A stretch of DNA of 31,119 nt from VGJW01 sp035285595 (GCA_035285595.1 JAYKGV010000024.1:1-31119); one strand, 5' to 3'. Shown: positions 23,720 through 30,662, counted from the first letter of the stretch. Notes: a model not told the origin generated them from the sequence alone. Program-made: numbers and translations.

Positions 23720-24598
23720 ATGGAGTCGCCGGGAGTCGTCTCGCAACCCGCCTTGTTCCGCGCCCTTTACCACCTGGGCATGCAGATGGCGGAGGCTTTG
23801 CGCACGCCGCCGGAACCTGACGAAAACGGTCAGATTCCGGAAACTGGCTTGCCACCCCTCGATTGGACGGTCTCAGGTCTCGAACTCCTGTCCTACGGGG
23901 CCATGGCCGAGAAGTACGGTCAGGAAGCTTTCTGGGGGATCTATCAGTTCACGGAACAAGCCGGAGGCGTGGTGCTCCTGCTGCCGATGACGGGGCTGAA
24001 GGTCCTGCTGGACATGGACGCACGCGCCGACATGGACGACGACACCATGGCCATCGCAGACAATCTGCTCTCCCAGGTCGCGGATCTGCATAGCCAGGCC
24101 TGGTCGGAAATCGCAGCCTTTGAAGGGCAGCTGGGCACGTTTCCGGAGGCACCCGCTCTCGAGGAAATGCAGGAAGTCTTCCCCGGACTCGCGGCGGGTA
24201 CGCCCATGATCTGCACGTCGTTCCGGCTGCGGACCAGCGCCCGCGCCACCGCACGCCTGGTCGTGGCGCTGCCCCAGCCCTTGATTTCCCCGCTCGACGA
24301 GGCGATGGAGGCCGTGGCCGAGTTGACGTGGCAGACTCGCGACGATTCCGCCGCATCTGCACGACTGGCCCAGCTGGGTGACACTCCCGTGTCGGTCACG
24401 GTCATGCTGGGCAGCACGACGCTCACCGTGGCAGAACTGCAAAACCTTGAAGTGGAGGACCTGTTGGTCCTCGAGCAGTTGGTCGTGTCGCCCCTGACGG
24501 CGGATATCGGTGGGGCCGGCATCCGTGTCAAGCCGGGAACCACTGCCGACGGTCTACGCCGGGCCGTCCAGGTCGTCCGACTGGAGAAGGACGACTGA
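23720..24598 (+). CDS. FliY/FliM-like flagellar switch protein (CheC-like + SpoA domains)
   Basis: This is a 292-residue protein. Residues 218-288 form a SpoA (FliM/FliN C-terminal) domain: GDTPVSVTVMLGSTTLTVAELQNLEVEDLLVLEQLV and IRVKPGTTADGLRRAVQVVRL. Residues about 80-190 (GGVVLLLPMTGLKVLLDMDARADMDDDTMAIADNLLSQVADLHSQAWSEI) align by eye with the CheC-like half of FliY and FliM. I do not see the phosphatase E..N motifs of active CheC, nor the N-terminal CheY-binding peptide of FliM. It probably builds the C-ring wall at the cytoplasmic membrane face. The stop overlaps the start of the membrane SpoA gene (ATGA). The gene symbol is left open between fliY and fliM. Confidence 0.8.
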   Translation: MESPGVVSQPALFRALYHLGMQMAEALRTPPEPDENGQIPETGLPPLDWTVSGLELLSYGAMAEKYGQEAFWGIYQFTEQAGGVVLLLPMTGLKVLLDMDARADMDDDTMAIADNLLSQVADLHSQAWSEIAAFEGQLGTFPEAPALEEMQEVFPGLAAGTPMICTSFRLRTSARATARLVVALPQPLISPLDEAMEAVAELTWQTRDDSAASARLAQLGDTPVSVTVMLGSTTLTVAELQNLEVEDLLVLEQLVVSPLTADIGGAGIRVKPGTTADGLRRAVQVVRLEKDD

Positions 24599-25977
24599 TG
24601 GCACGCCGCCAACCAGCTGCCAAAGTCCCGCTCGCCTCGCAGTGGCTTCCCCTGCTCGCCGGACTTTACCCAATCCTGCTCGTGATGAGCCTCGTCACCC
24701 GAGGCAAGGGCAGTCCGAACTTCATGCTGCTGGGCTTCTGGGGGCTGGCTCTGGCCGGTCTTGCCGCCGCCGTGGCCCACCACTTCTGGTATCGTCGCCG
24801 GCTGCCTCGTGTCGTACTGGTTCCCCCCGCATGGTGGAAAGGAGCGGTCGTGGCAGGCGTGATGGGCCTGCTGGGGATGCTGTTGCTCTGGGGGCTCTCG
24901 GCGCGCTGGGGTCTCACGCTCTCCCACAATCCTCTCGAGACGCCCAGGGGCTGGCTGCAACTGGCGGCACGCTGGCTGCTGCGGGAAGCCCCGGAGGCCG
25001 CTCCCATGCCAACCCGAGGGTTTGCGCGCTGGGTCTCGGGCGAGGGCACGTGGCGCGGTGCGCTGTGGGCAACGGTCGGCATGGCCTCGGCCTTCGGGCT
25101 CGGGGGCATGCTGGCCTCGTTGCTGCGCAAGGAGTTGTTCGACCCTCGCCAGGCACCTTTCGGCACCGCAGCCCTGTGGCCCTTCCTACGGGGACTCATC
25201 GGTTACTACTATGGCTGGTGCCTGGGTTTCGCGGCCTCCTGGCTTTGCGGGATCACGCTGGTTTCGCTGTCAGCCGGCCAAGGCAACGCCATGCCCGCCG
25301 TGCGGGCCGCACGGACGGCGCTCGGCTTCGTGGCCGATCCGGACCGTGCCATCAGCCACGGCTTCGTGGCCGGCGCATGCATCGTGGCCATCGGCAGCAT
25401 GTTCATGGGGCGCGGGGACTTCACCGTGGCCTATAGCGATCCGAGGGCACCCGACCGTGAGCCCGATATGAAGGTAGCCATCCCGGAACTGCCGCAGACC
25501 CCGCCACCCGACCTCGACTTCAGCGCCCTCGAAGGCGAGACCGAGCAGCTGACCGCGGGATTCGGCCGTGAGCTTGCGGTCACCATCGCCCAGATGGGAC
25601 TTACCGGAGAGGCCGGCAAGGCGGATATTCCCGAGGAGGGCACGCCCGCCCAGGCCGGAGAGCCGCCGGCGGTCAACTTGTTGTCCCGGAGGCAGCCGAC
25701 CTTCGATACCTCCTTCGATCAGGCGCTCGGACAACTGGCCGGGGTCTACGTGCAAATCACGGCCAACCTCGGGAGCGTCGACGTCTCTCTGGCGGATTGG
25801 ATCACGCTCGAGGAAGGCTCGCTGCTCGAGCTGCCCCGGGCGCAGGACGGCACGGTGGCGCTATGCATCAACGGTCGAGCGGTGGGTCGGGCGAAACCCG
25901 CCCAGTACGAGGACCACGTGGCCATCAAGGTCGTCTCGCTCCAACCCGGAACCGTCGCATCCCTTCGTGGAGGCTGA
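24598..25977 (+). CDS. Six-helix membrane protein fused to a C-terminal SpoA (FliN-like) domain
   Basis: This is a 459-residue protein. Six hydrophobic segments are visible at about residues 16-34, 42-64, 80-101, 151-176, 197-225 and 251-271. Positive clusters (MARRQ, YRRRLPR, RKELFDPR) fall on the side predicted to be cytoplasmic, putting both ends inside the cell. An acidic/Pro-rich linker (about 272-375) leads to a SpoA domain at 377-449 (QLAGVYVQITANLGSVDVSLADWITLEEGSLLEL, INGRAVGRAKPAQYEDHVAIKVVSL) with the canonical NGR turn. SpoA domains are normally in soluble C-ring proteins (FliM, FliN, FliY, SctQ); I know of no standard flagellar protein with this layout. It is coupled on both sides to switch genes. 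A membrane-anchored switch or export-cargo docking subunit is inferred. Confidence 0.85.
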   Translation: MARRQPAAKVPLASQWLPLLAGLYPILLVMSLVTRGKGSPNFMLLGFWGLALAGLAAAVAHHFWYRRRLPRVVLVPPAWWKGAVVAGVMGLLGMLLLWGLSARWGLTLSHNPLETPRGWLQLAARWLLREAPEAAPMPTRGFARWVSGEGTWRGALWATVGMASAFGLGGMLASLLRKELFDPRQAPFGTAALWPFLRGLIGYYYGWCLGFAASWLCGITLVSLSAGQGNAMPAVRAARTALGFVADPDRAISHGFVAGACIVAIGSMFMGRGDFTVAYSDPRAPDREPDMKVAIPELPQTPPPDLDFSALEGETEQLTAGFGRELAVTIAQMGLTGEAGKADIPEEGTPAQAGEPPAVNLLSRRQPTFDTSFDQALGQLAGVYVQITANLGSVDVSLADWITLEEGSLLELPRAQDGTVALCINGRAVGRAKPAQYEDHVAIKVVSLQPGTVASLRGG

Positions 25978-25980
25978 ACC

Positions 25981-26319
25981 ATGACAGAAGAACCCACCCA
26001 GGGCTACAGCCACGTCAGGCTGACCCCCCTCAACCATCAGCCGGGTGATGGGGAACCCGCCCGGCACAACCTGTCCCTCATGCGTGACATCCGGCTGACC
26101 GTCACGGTGGAACTGGGTCGGACCAGCCTGCCGCTGCGCGAAGTGATGAAACTGGTCGAGGGCAGCGTCATCGAGCTGGACCAGCTCGCGGGGGAGCCGG
26201 TCCACCTCTATGCCTCGGGCCGACAGGTGGCCGAGGGTGAAATCGTGGTTCTGGGGGCCAACTTCGGTGTCCGCCTGACCCGCATTCTGGGCACGGACCT
26301 GACGGGAATGGCCTCTTGA
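25981..26319 (+). CDS. fliN: Flagellar motor switch protein FliN
   Basis: This 112-residue protein has a 32-residue N-terminal extension followed by a complete SpoA domain (33-105): MRDIRLTVTVELGRTSLPLREVMKLVEGSVIELDQLAGEPVHLYASGRQVAEGEIVVLGANFGVRLTRIL, a close match to FliN. FliN forms the lower C-ring and binds export cargo via FliH. GGAGG lies about seven bases before the ATG. The stop overlaps the fliO start (TTGA). It is the third SpoA-domain gene in a row. Confidence 0.95.
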   Translation: MTEEPTQGYSHVRLTPLNHQPGDGEPARHNLSLMRDIRLTVTVELGRTSLPLREVMKLVEGSVIELDQLAGEPVHLYASGRQVAEGEIVVLGANFGVRLTRILGTDLTGMAS

Positions 26320-26720
26320 ACATCTTCCTGCCCCCCCTCGTAGCTTCGGCCAGCCTGATGCCCGAGGCCCTGGCCACCTTTCCCCCCCCTGCAGGCGTGA
26401 CCCCTCCCGAGTTTCCGTTCGGACAGTTCCTGCTGAATCTCCTCCTCGTCTGCGGAGCCTTGGCTGGCCTCGGCTGGTTGGCCAACCGGCTGGGCAAAGG
26501 ACGCCTTGCGGCTTCTCTGGGCGTGGGTCCCCGACGCGATCTCATCCGCATTGAAGATCGCCTGCCAGTGGACCCCCAGCGGGCCTTGCTCGTGGTCGCG
26601 GTCGAGGGCCAGCGCTGGCTGGTCGGCATGGGTCCGACGGGCTTCGACCGCATCGGCATGCTGGGTCCGGAAGGCGGATTCGCCGACGTGCTCGAAGAGC
26701 ACGACAAGGAGCGCTCGTGA
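26316..26720 (+). CDS. fliO: Flagellar export apparatus assembly protein FliO
   Basis: This 134-residue protein has one clear transmembrane helix (FGQFLLNLLLVCGALAGLGWLANRLG, about residues 35-60). It is followed by a small cytoplasmic domain (RDLIRIEDRLPVDPQRALLVVAVEGQRWLVGMGPTGFDRIGML) with the pattern found in FliO ('e...lgp...l.vv.v.gr..llGvt'). FliO assists assembly of the FliPQR pore. The TTG start overlaps the fliN stop. Its identity is supported mainly by position directly before fliP, since FliO is poorly conserved. Confidence 0.85.
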   Translation: MNIFLPPLVASASLMPEALATFPPPAGVTPPEFPFGQFLLNLLLVCGALAGLGWLANRLGKGRLAASLGVGPRRDLIRIEDRLPVDPQRALLVVAVEGQRWLVGMGPTGFDRIGMLGPEGGFADVLEEHDKERS

Positions 26721-27442
26721 TGCCCTGGCTCGTTCTGCCCCCCCTCGTCGGGATGTCCCAGGAAGCCGCGCGCCTGCTTTCGGTCGTGGACCTGCGGGCC
26801 CCCATCGACAATCCGGGACTGACGACCCCACTGCAGCTGATCTTCGCCTTGGCGCTGCTGACGGTGCTGCCGTTCATCGTCATCATGACGACGAGCTTCA
26901 TCCGGACGATCATCGTGCTGGGCTTCCTGCGGCAGGCCATGGGCACCCAGACGATCCCCCCCAATCCCGTCATGCTGGGTCTGGCGCTGTTCCTCGCGCT
27001 CTACACCATGAACCCCGTCTGGTCGACCATCGACCGCGAAGCCGTGCAGCCGTTCCTGGCACGCCGCATCGACCAGCCGACGGCCATCGATCGCGCCATC
27101 AAGCCCATGCAGGCGTTCATGATGCGGCAGACCAACGAGCAGGAGCTGGCCTTTTTCTTGCGGATCACGAAGCAGCCGGTGCCGGCCACACGGGAGGACG
27201 TTCCCCTGATGGTAGCCATCCCGTCCTTCATGATCAGCGAGCTCACGACGGCCTTCAAGATCGGGTTCATCATCTACGTGCCCTTCCTTGTCATCGACTT
27301 GGTGGTGGCCAATGTCCTGATGGCTCTGGGCATGAGCATGCTGCCGCCTCAGATGATCTCGACGGCCTTCAAGATTCTGGTCTTCTCTCTGGCCAACGGC
27401 TGGCATCTGGTGGCACAGGCCATCATCACCTCCTTCAAGTAG
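26720..27442 (+). CDS. fliP: Flagellar type III export pore protein FliP
   Basis: This 240-residue membrane protein is the main pore subunit of the flagellar secretion gate. Strong motifs: LQLIFALALLTVLPFIVIMTTSFIRTIIVLGFLRQAMGTQTIPPNPVMLGLALFLALYTM, and the C-terminal VAIPSFMISELTTAFKIGFIIYVPFLVIDLVVANVLMALGMSMLPPQMISTAFKILVFSLANGWHLV. ATG 26720 is preferred over GTG 26717 because AAGGAG (26706-26711) is then eight bases away; both overlap the fliO stop. The N-terminal region is short and hydrophobic. Confidence 0.97.
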   Translation: MPWLVLPPLVGMSQEAARLLSVVDLRAPIDNPGLTTPLQLIFALALLTVLPFIVIMTTSFIRTIIVLGFLRQAMGTQTIPPNPVMLGLALFLALYTMNPVWSTIDREAVQPFLARRIDQPTAIDRAIKPMQAFMMRQTNEQELAFFLRITKQPVPATREDVPLMVAIPSFMISELTTAFKIGFIIYVPFLVIDLVVANVLMALGMSMLPPQMISTAFKILVFSLANGWHLVAQAIITSFK

Positions 27443-27448
27443 GCCTCC

Positions 27449-27721
27449 GTGAGCGACACGACCGTCATCCATGTCGTCAGCCAGGCGATCATCTTCGTTC
27501 TGCTGCTGTCGGCGCCGATCGTGCTGACCAGCCTCGTCGTCGGCTTCATCGTCGCCTTGCTGCAGACCATCACGAGCATCCAGGAACAGACGCTGTCCTT
27601 CGTGCCCAAGACCCTTGCCGTCTTCGGGGTGATCCTGGCGGTCGGGCCCTGGCTGATGGCCACGATGGTCGGCTACATCAACCGGCTCTGGAGCTCGATT
27701 CCCGATCTGCTGGCCCGGTGA
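27449..27721 (+). CDS. fliQ: Flagellar type III export pore protein FliQ
   Basis: This 90-residue protein has two transmembrane helices (AIIFVLLLSAPIVLTSLVVGFIVALLQTITSIQEQTLSFVPK, the family signature, and LAVFGVILAVGPWLMATMVGYI). The GTG start at 27449 follows fliP by six bases. FliQ packs around the FliP/FliR pore. Length and order are standard. Confidence 0.97.
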   Translation: MSDTTVIHVVSQAIIFVLLLSAPIVLTSLVVGFIVALLQTITSIQEQTLSFVPKTLAVFGVILAVGPWLMATMVGYINRLWSSIPDLLAR

Positions 27722-27727
27722 CGCGGC

Positions 27728-28591
27728 ATGATGACCGAGCTCTGGCGCACGGCGGCTCTCGAGCTGCTGGGGCAGTCCGCGCCGGTCTTCCTGCTGATGC
27801 TGGCCCGAGCCATCGGCATGATGGGCCAGGCACCGATCCTCGGGGCGAAGAGCGTGCCGGCGACGGGGCGGGCGGCCTTGGCCCTGGTGCTGACCTTTGC
27901 CTACTGGTCCAGCCTTTCGAGGGCCCCGGTCGTGCCGACCCAGATGTTTTCCTTTCTGCTGGCCCTCGTCATCGAGGCAGCCACCGGGGTGCTGTTCGGC
28001 TATGCGGCGATGGTCATGTTCCAGGCCTTCCAGGCGGCCGGCGAGCTGGTCGCCCAGCAGACCAGCCTGTCGATGATGACGACGCTCAACCCGATGCTGC
28101 GCACCCAGACCACCGCCGTCGGCAATCTGTTCTTTTATCTGGCCCAGACGGCCCTGCTGGTACTGGGAGGTCACCTCTGGCTGATTCAGGGCTTCTACCA
28201 GACCTTCGACGTCGTCCCGTTGGGTGGTTTTCAGCTGACTGCGGAAGTCTGGGAGCAGATGGGCAAGCTGGTCATCAACTTTTTCCTCATCACCATTCAG
28301 GTCGCCATGCCTGCCACGATGGTCATGCTGATGGTGGACTTCGGGCTGGGCATCATCAACCGGTCCATCCCCTCGATCCAGAACATCCTCGAGATTGTCA
28401 CGGCCGTGAAGCCCAGCATCGGCTTCACGATCATCGCCCTGATGACCCCCAATGTCGTCTCAGCCGTTCAACAGTGGGGCGACAAGATGTTGCGGGAATC
28501 CCACGCCACGGTGTTGCTGACCCAGCCCACGCCGCAGCCGACCCCGCTCGGGGGGCCGAGCAAGCTACGGCCGGGACCTCCACGGCGGTGA
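27728..28591 (+). CDS. fliR: Flagellar type III export pore protein FliR
   Basis: This 287-residue membrane protein completes the FliPQR gate. Multiple transmembrane helices are visible; characteristic stretches are VFLLMLARAIGMMGQAPILGAKSVPATGRAALAL, FGYAAMVMFQAFQAAGELVAQQTSLSMMTTLNPM, and MPATMVMLMVDFGLGIINRSIPSIQNILEIVTAVKPSIGFTIIALMTP. The C-terminus carries about 30 extra Pro/Thr-rich residues not typical of FliR. No FlhB fusion and no flhB gene follow within the window. It is the last gene of the flagellar operon, with a hairpin downstream. Confidence 0.96.
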   Translation: MMTELWRTAALELLGQSAPVFLLMLARAIGMMGQAPILGAKSVPATGRAALALVLTFAYWSSLSRAPVVPTQMFSFLLALVIEAATGVLFGYAAMVMFQAFQAAGELVAQQTSLSMMTTLNPMLRTQTTAVGNLFFYLAQTALLVLGGHLWLIQGFYQTFDVVPLGGFQLTAEVWEQMGKLVINFFLITIQVAMPATMVMLMVDFGLGIINRSIPSIQNILEIVTAVKPSIGFTIIALMTPNVVSAVQQWGDKMLRESHATVLLTQPTPQPTPLGGPSKLRPGPPRR

Positions 28592-28663
28592 AGCCCTCGC
28601 GCGTGCCCGCCCTCCCGGATGCTTACCTCCCGGCGACCAGGCAAGCGAGCTTAATTAACTCTC

Positions 28664-28695
28664 AGGGCTTCATCATTTCTTAGCCCTTCCTTTCT
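28664..28695 (+). terminator. Likely terminator of the flagellar operon
   Basis: AGGGCT (28664-28669) and AGCCCT (28682-28687) pair around a 12-base loop, followed by TCCTTTCT. It lies 73 bases after the fliR stop in an otherwise noncoding spacer that also contains a rare AT-only octamer (TTAATTAA) at about 28651. Confidence 0.5.
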
Positions 28696-28740
28696 CAGGA
28701 CTTGCACTCAGGCCTGCCGGTCCATGCCGACAACGAAGGC

Positions 28741-29787
28741 ATGTCACAAGTCTCTCTCGCGCCGCTGGCAGATACCTCCCGGACCTCCGCGCGTGCGGCC
28801 ACTCCTCGCCTGCGGGCGGCGAACGCTCCCCCGCAGGTGGCCCCCGGAAGTGCTCCGGGAGACGTGGTGCAGCTTACTCTCACCCCCCGGCAGCAGGCTC
28901 TCCGACGCCTCGAAGGCAAACTTGCCGCGGAGGCCGGCTTGCCCCTGCAGCCCGAGACCCACTCGAGGCTGCTCGTCCATCCCACGCCCACGGGCAAGGG
29001 CACCGTGGTCCTGCTGCATGGCTGGTCCGCCGCCACTTACCAATACGACGAGATGGCTGCGCTGCTGCACGCAAAGGGCTATGACGTCTACGTCCCTCGC
29101 CTGGTCGGCCACGGTTTCAGGACCGAGGACGGTCGGCAGGATTCCTCGAAGATGGTCAAGGCGGGCGAGGCCATGCGTTATCGGGCCTTCGGGGACGAGG
29201 TCTACGAAGACGTCAAGGATCTGGGACAGCCGCTGCAGGTCGTGGGCTTGAGCGGGGGCGGCAATATCGCTCTCGACATGGCCACCCGTCATCCGGATAT
29301 CAAGGGTGCCGTCGTGATGGCCCCGTTCCTGGGCTCTGCCGATGGCCGCGCGCGCGCCGGACACCATCTCATGCGATTTCTGGACTTCTTCACCTTCGGA
29401 CTGGCCGGTCGTCTTCTCGAAAAGATGCCGCACGACTGGGGCAAACGCCCACCCGACGGCCCCGGACACTGGAACCACACCGTCGGCGGCATTTATGCGC
29501 TGGCCTGCTACGGGGATACCGTGGTGGCCGATATGCACCGCAATCAGGTTCCCCTGCAGTTCATCCTGACGGATGCCGACAAGGCCGCACGCAACAAGCT
29601 GGCTGAAGTCGCCCACGAGCGGTCGGGGGGCTCAAGCCGCAACGGGATGTTTCGGTTCCCCGCATCGGAGGAGGTGCCCCACCCGATGGTGAGCATCCGG
29701 AACAACAAGAACCAAGCCTCCATCGACCGGCTCACGGCCGTGACTGTGGATTTCCTCGAGAATGGGAAGTTGTCAAACCAACCTTGA
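28741..29787 (+). CDS. Alpha/beta hydrolase with N-terminal extension
   Basis: This protein of about 348 residues (361 if starting at TTG 28702) has an alpha/beta hydrolase fold. GTVVLLHGWSAATYQYDEMAALLHAKGYDVYVPRLVGHG gives the oxyanion HG motif, VVGLSGGGNIALDMA the nucleophile elbow (G-L-S-G-G), ILTDADKAA a candidate acid, and EEVPHPMVS a candidate catalytic His. The first ~80 residues are Ala/Pro-rich with APGDVVQLTLTPRQQALRRLEGKL and no signal peptide, so it is probably cytoplasmic. The substrate is unknown; it resembles esterase/lipase-like lysophospholipase families. It lies alone between the flagellar operon and a structured intergenic region, so a flagellar role is not implied. Confidence 0.85.
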   Translation: MSQVSLAPLADTSRTSARAATPRLRAANAPPQVAPGSAPGDVVQLTLTPRQQALRRLEGKLAAEAGLPLQPETHSRLLVHPTPTGKGTVVLLHGWSAATYQYDEMAALLHAKGYDVYVPRLVGHGFRTEDGRQDSSKMVKAGEAMRYRAFGDEVYEDVKDLGQPLQVVGLSGGGNIALDMATRHPDIKGAVVMAPFLGSADGRARAGHHLMRFLDFFTFGLAGRLLEKMPHDWGKRPPDGPGHWNHTVGGIYALACYGDTVVADMHRNQVPLQFILTDADKAARNKLAEVAHERSGGSSRNGMFRFPASEEVPHPMVSIRNNKNQASIDRLTAVTVDFLENGKLSNQP

Positions 29788-30075
29788 GGGGACGGAGACC
29801 GGGACCGATGTCTCCACGGGTGCGTTAGGCCCCGACTGCGCGTGACCCGTGTGTGTTGCAGCGGGTGAGCTTGGTGCGGCCTGTTGACGCACTCCGAGCA
29901 ACAAGGCACCGACCGCTTGCGACACGAAGGGGTCCTTGCGGGGCTGACCCAGACGACGCACGTGCCCGGATTGCCGGGATGCCATATCGCTCCCCGGAGG
30001 CCAAGACCCCAGAAGTCGGTGCCTGGGGACGCCTCGGGATTGAAGGCCACGAAAAACCTTGATGAAATCAGACAT
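29773..30075 (-). CDS. Uncertain small ORF, 100 residues
   Basis: An open frame from ATG 30075 (MSDFIKVFRGLQSRG) ends 15 bases inside the 3' end of the converging hydrolase gene. The central part (RRLGQPRKDPFVSQAVGALLLGVRQQ) could be helical, and the C-terminal third is Pro/Ser/Thr-rich and low in complexity. Third-codon-position GC is lower than in neighbouring genes, and no ribosome-binding site is seen. It is included because the 29788-30166 stretch has no other gene candidate on this strand; it may equally be noncoding. Confidence 0.3.
   Translation of the reverse strand: MSDFIKVFRGLQSRGVPRHRLLGSWPPGSDMASRQSGHVRRLGQPRKDPFVSQAVGALLLGVRQQAAPSSPAATHTGHAQSGPNAPVETSVPVSVPSRLV
29794..29815 (+). 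terminator. Possible terminator after the hydrolase gene
   Basis: GGAGAC (29794-29799) pairs with GTCTCC (29810-29815) across a 10-base loop, seven bases after the hydrolase stop codon. No T tract follows. Confidence 0.35.
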
Positions 30076-30090
30076 ATCCGGGCCGGTCGG

Positions 30091-30103
30091 TGGTTGATAA
30101 CCA
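30091..30103. promoter_or_regulatory. Perfect inverted repeat TGGTT-GAT-AACCA, candidate operator
   Basis: A perfect 5-bp-arm palindrome with a 3-base spacer lies between two divergent small ORFs (starts at 30075 minus and 30167 plus). It includes TTGATA, a possible -35 for the plus strand, though no good -10 follows. Confidence 0.35.
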
Positions 30104-30110
30104 TAGGGAG

Positions 30111-30135
30111 GGTGTCCCCTTCGAGGGGTTCCACC
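30111..30135 (+). promoter_or_regulatory. Two-tier hairpin upstream of a small membrane ORF
   Basis: An outer stem GGTG/CACC (30111-30114, 30132-30135) encloses an inner stem CCCCT/AGGGG (30116-30120, 30124-30128) with loop TCG. It would lie in the 5' leader of the ORF beginning at 30167. Confidence 0.35.
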
Positions 30136-30166
30136 AACTTCCCCATCTGCATCGAGGCCGCGCGTC

Positions 30167-30301
30167 ATGTCAGATATTCACCCGCTGTGGTTGGTCGTGC
30201 TCTCCGGAGCCGCGAGCCTGGTGTGGCAGGTGAGGCCCATGCGGCAACCGGTGCGCGTGCCCACGGTGGGCCGGCGGAACAAGTCCCGGCGGTTGCGCTG
30301 A
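30167..30301 (+). CDS. Possible 44-residue single-helix membrane protein
   Basis: ATG 30167 opens MSDIHPLWLVVLSGAASLVWQVRPMRQPVRV followed by a strongly basic tail (GRRNKSRRLR). One hydrophobic helix (about residues 6-22) is followed by a positively charged C-terminus, the usual layout of small inner-membrane proteins with a cytoplasmic tail. GAGG lies nine bases upstream. A 7-bp hairpin lies seven bases after the stop, and another hairpin lies upstream, both consistent with a small transcription unit. No family recognised. Confidence 0.55.
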   Translation: MSDIHPLWLVVLSGAASLVWQVRPMRQPVRVPTVGRRNKSRRLR

Positions 30302-30308
30302 ACGGCAA

Positions 30309-30328
30309 GGACCGGCAGCCTCCGGTCC
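30309..30328 (+). terminator. Hairpin after the 44-residue ORF
   Basis: GGACCGG (30309-30315) and CCGGTCC (30322-30328) pair perfectly around a six-base loop, followed by CTGTC. A GC-rich terminator-like structure without a T run. Confidence 0.45.
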
Positions 30329-30355
30329 CTGTCACGAGAAGGTACGAGCCAGAGG

Positions 30356-30374
30356 CACCTCAGCTAGCGAGGTG
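30356..30374 (-). terminator. Hairpin overlapping the stop of the 98-residue gene
   Basis: CACCTC (30356-30361) and GAGGTG (30369-30374) pair around a seven-base loop that contains the minus-strand TAG stop (30364-30366). A likely 3'-end structure for the minus-strand pair. Confidence 0.4.
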
Positions 30375-30660
30375 GCTGACCTTCTTGAGCTTGTCTGACC
30401 CTCGCGACGAGATCGGCCAAAGACGCGGGGACCTCGGGCGCGTGCCGGAAATCCGGATGGTCCCTTTTCAGGGCCTCGACCGCCGCCTCGAGCATCTGGG
30501 GGCTGTCGGCCCATAGACTGAGCCAGAGCAGGGTCTGGCCTTCCTCAAGCGGAGCCGTCCCGATGAGGATGTTGGGAAACTGTGCGCGCAGGGTCTGGAG
30601 CGTCTCCTCGAGCTGCGCCGTCGGAATCGCGAACTCGAGGACCTGTTCGGTCGCAGCCAC
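30364..30660 (-). CDS. 98-residue protein of unknown function
   Basis: The GTG start at 30660 follows the upstream gene's stop by two bases, so translation is coupled. The first ~70 residues read TEQVLEFAIPTAQLEETLQTLRAQFPNILIGTAPLEEGQTLLWLSLWADSPQMLEAAVEALKRDHP. The predicted beta-alpha-beta-beta-alpha order could be a ferredoxin-like (ACT-type) fold. The tail (SLADLVARVRQAQEGQPPR) is helical. I recognise no family. The longer open frame to 30771 overlaps the upstream gene and looks like a shadow. Confidence 0.65.
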   Translation of the reverse strand: MAATEQVLEFAIPTAQLEETLQTLRAQFPNILIGTAPLEEGQTLLWLSLWADSPQMLEAAVEALKRDHPDFRHAPEVPASLADLVARVRQAQEGQPPR

Positions 30661-30662
30661 GG

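Larger units (their letters stand above)
29788..30166. other. Intergenic region of ~380 bases with several hairpins
   Basis: This holds a GGAGAC/GTCTCC hairpin just after the hydrolase stop (29794-29815), an ACCCG/CGGGT stem further on, the uncertain minus ORF, the palindrome at 30091-30103 and the hairpin at 30111-30135. No tRNA, riboswitch or repeat family was recognised. Confidence 0.5.

Noticed and set aside
26168..28174. 668-codon minus-strand open frame
   Set aside because: It is antisense to fliN-fliO-fliP-fliQ-fliR and composed of His/Asp/Gln repeats typical of the reverse of membrane-protein codons.
28651..28660. AT-only TTAATTAA octamer in GC-rich DNA
   Set aside because: It is striking but isolated; no promoter or attachment-site structure surrounds it.
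26506..28683. 725-codon plus-strand frame through the fliOPQR region
   Set aside because: It is a frame-shifted reading of fliO, fliP, fliQ and fliR, each of which has strong family motifs in its own frame.
28661..28712. Three CTCAGG hexamers in about 50 bases
   Set aside because: They are unevenly spaced and short; expected by chance in this composition and without a known binding protein.
29544..30152. 202-codon minus-strand frame across the hydrolase 3' end
   Set aside because: The second half is antisense to the hydrolase catalytic region and the first half is rich in Cys/Arg/Pro without structure.
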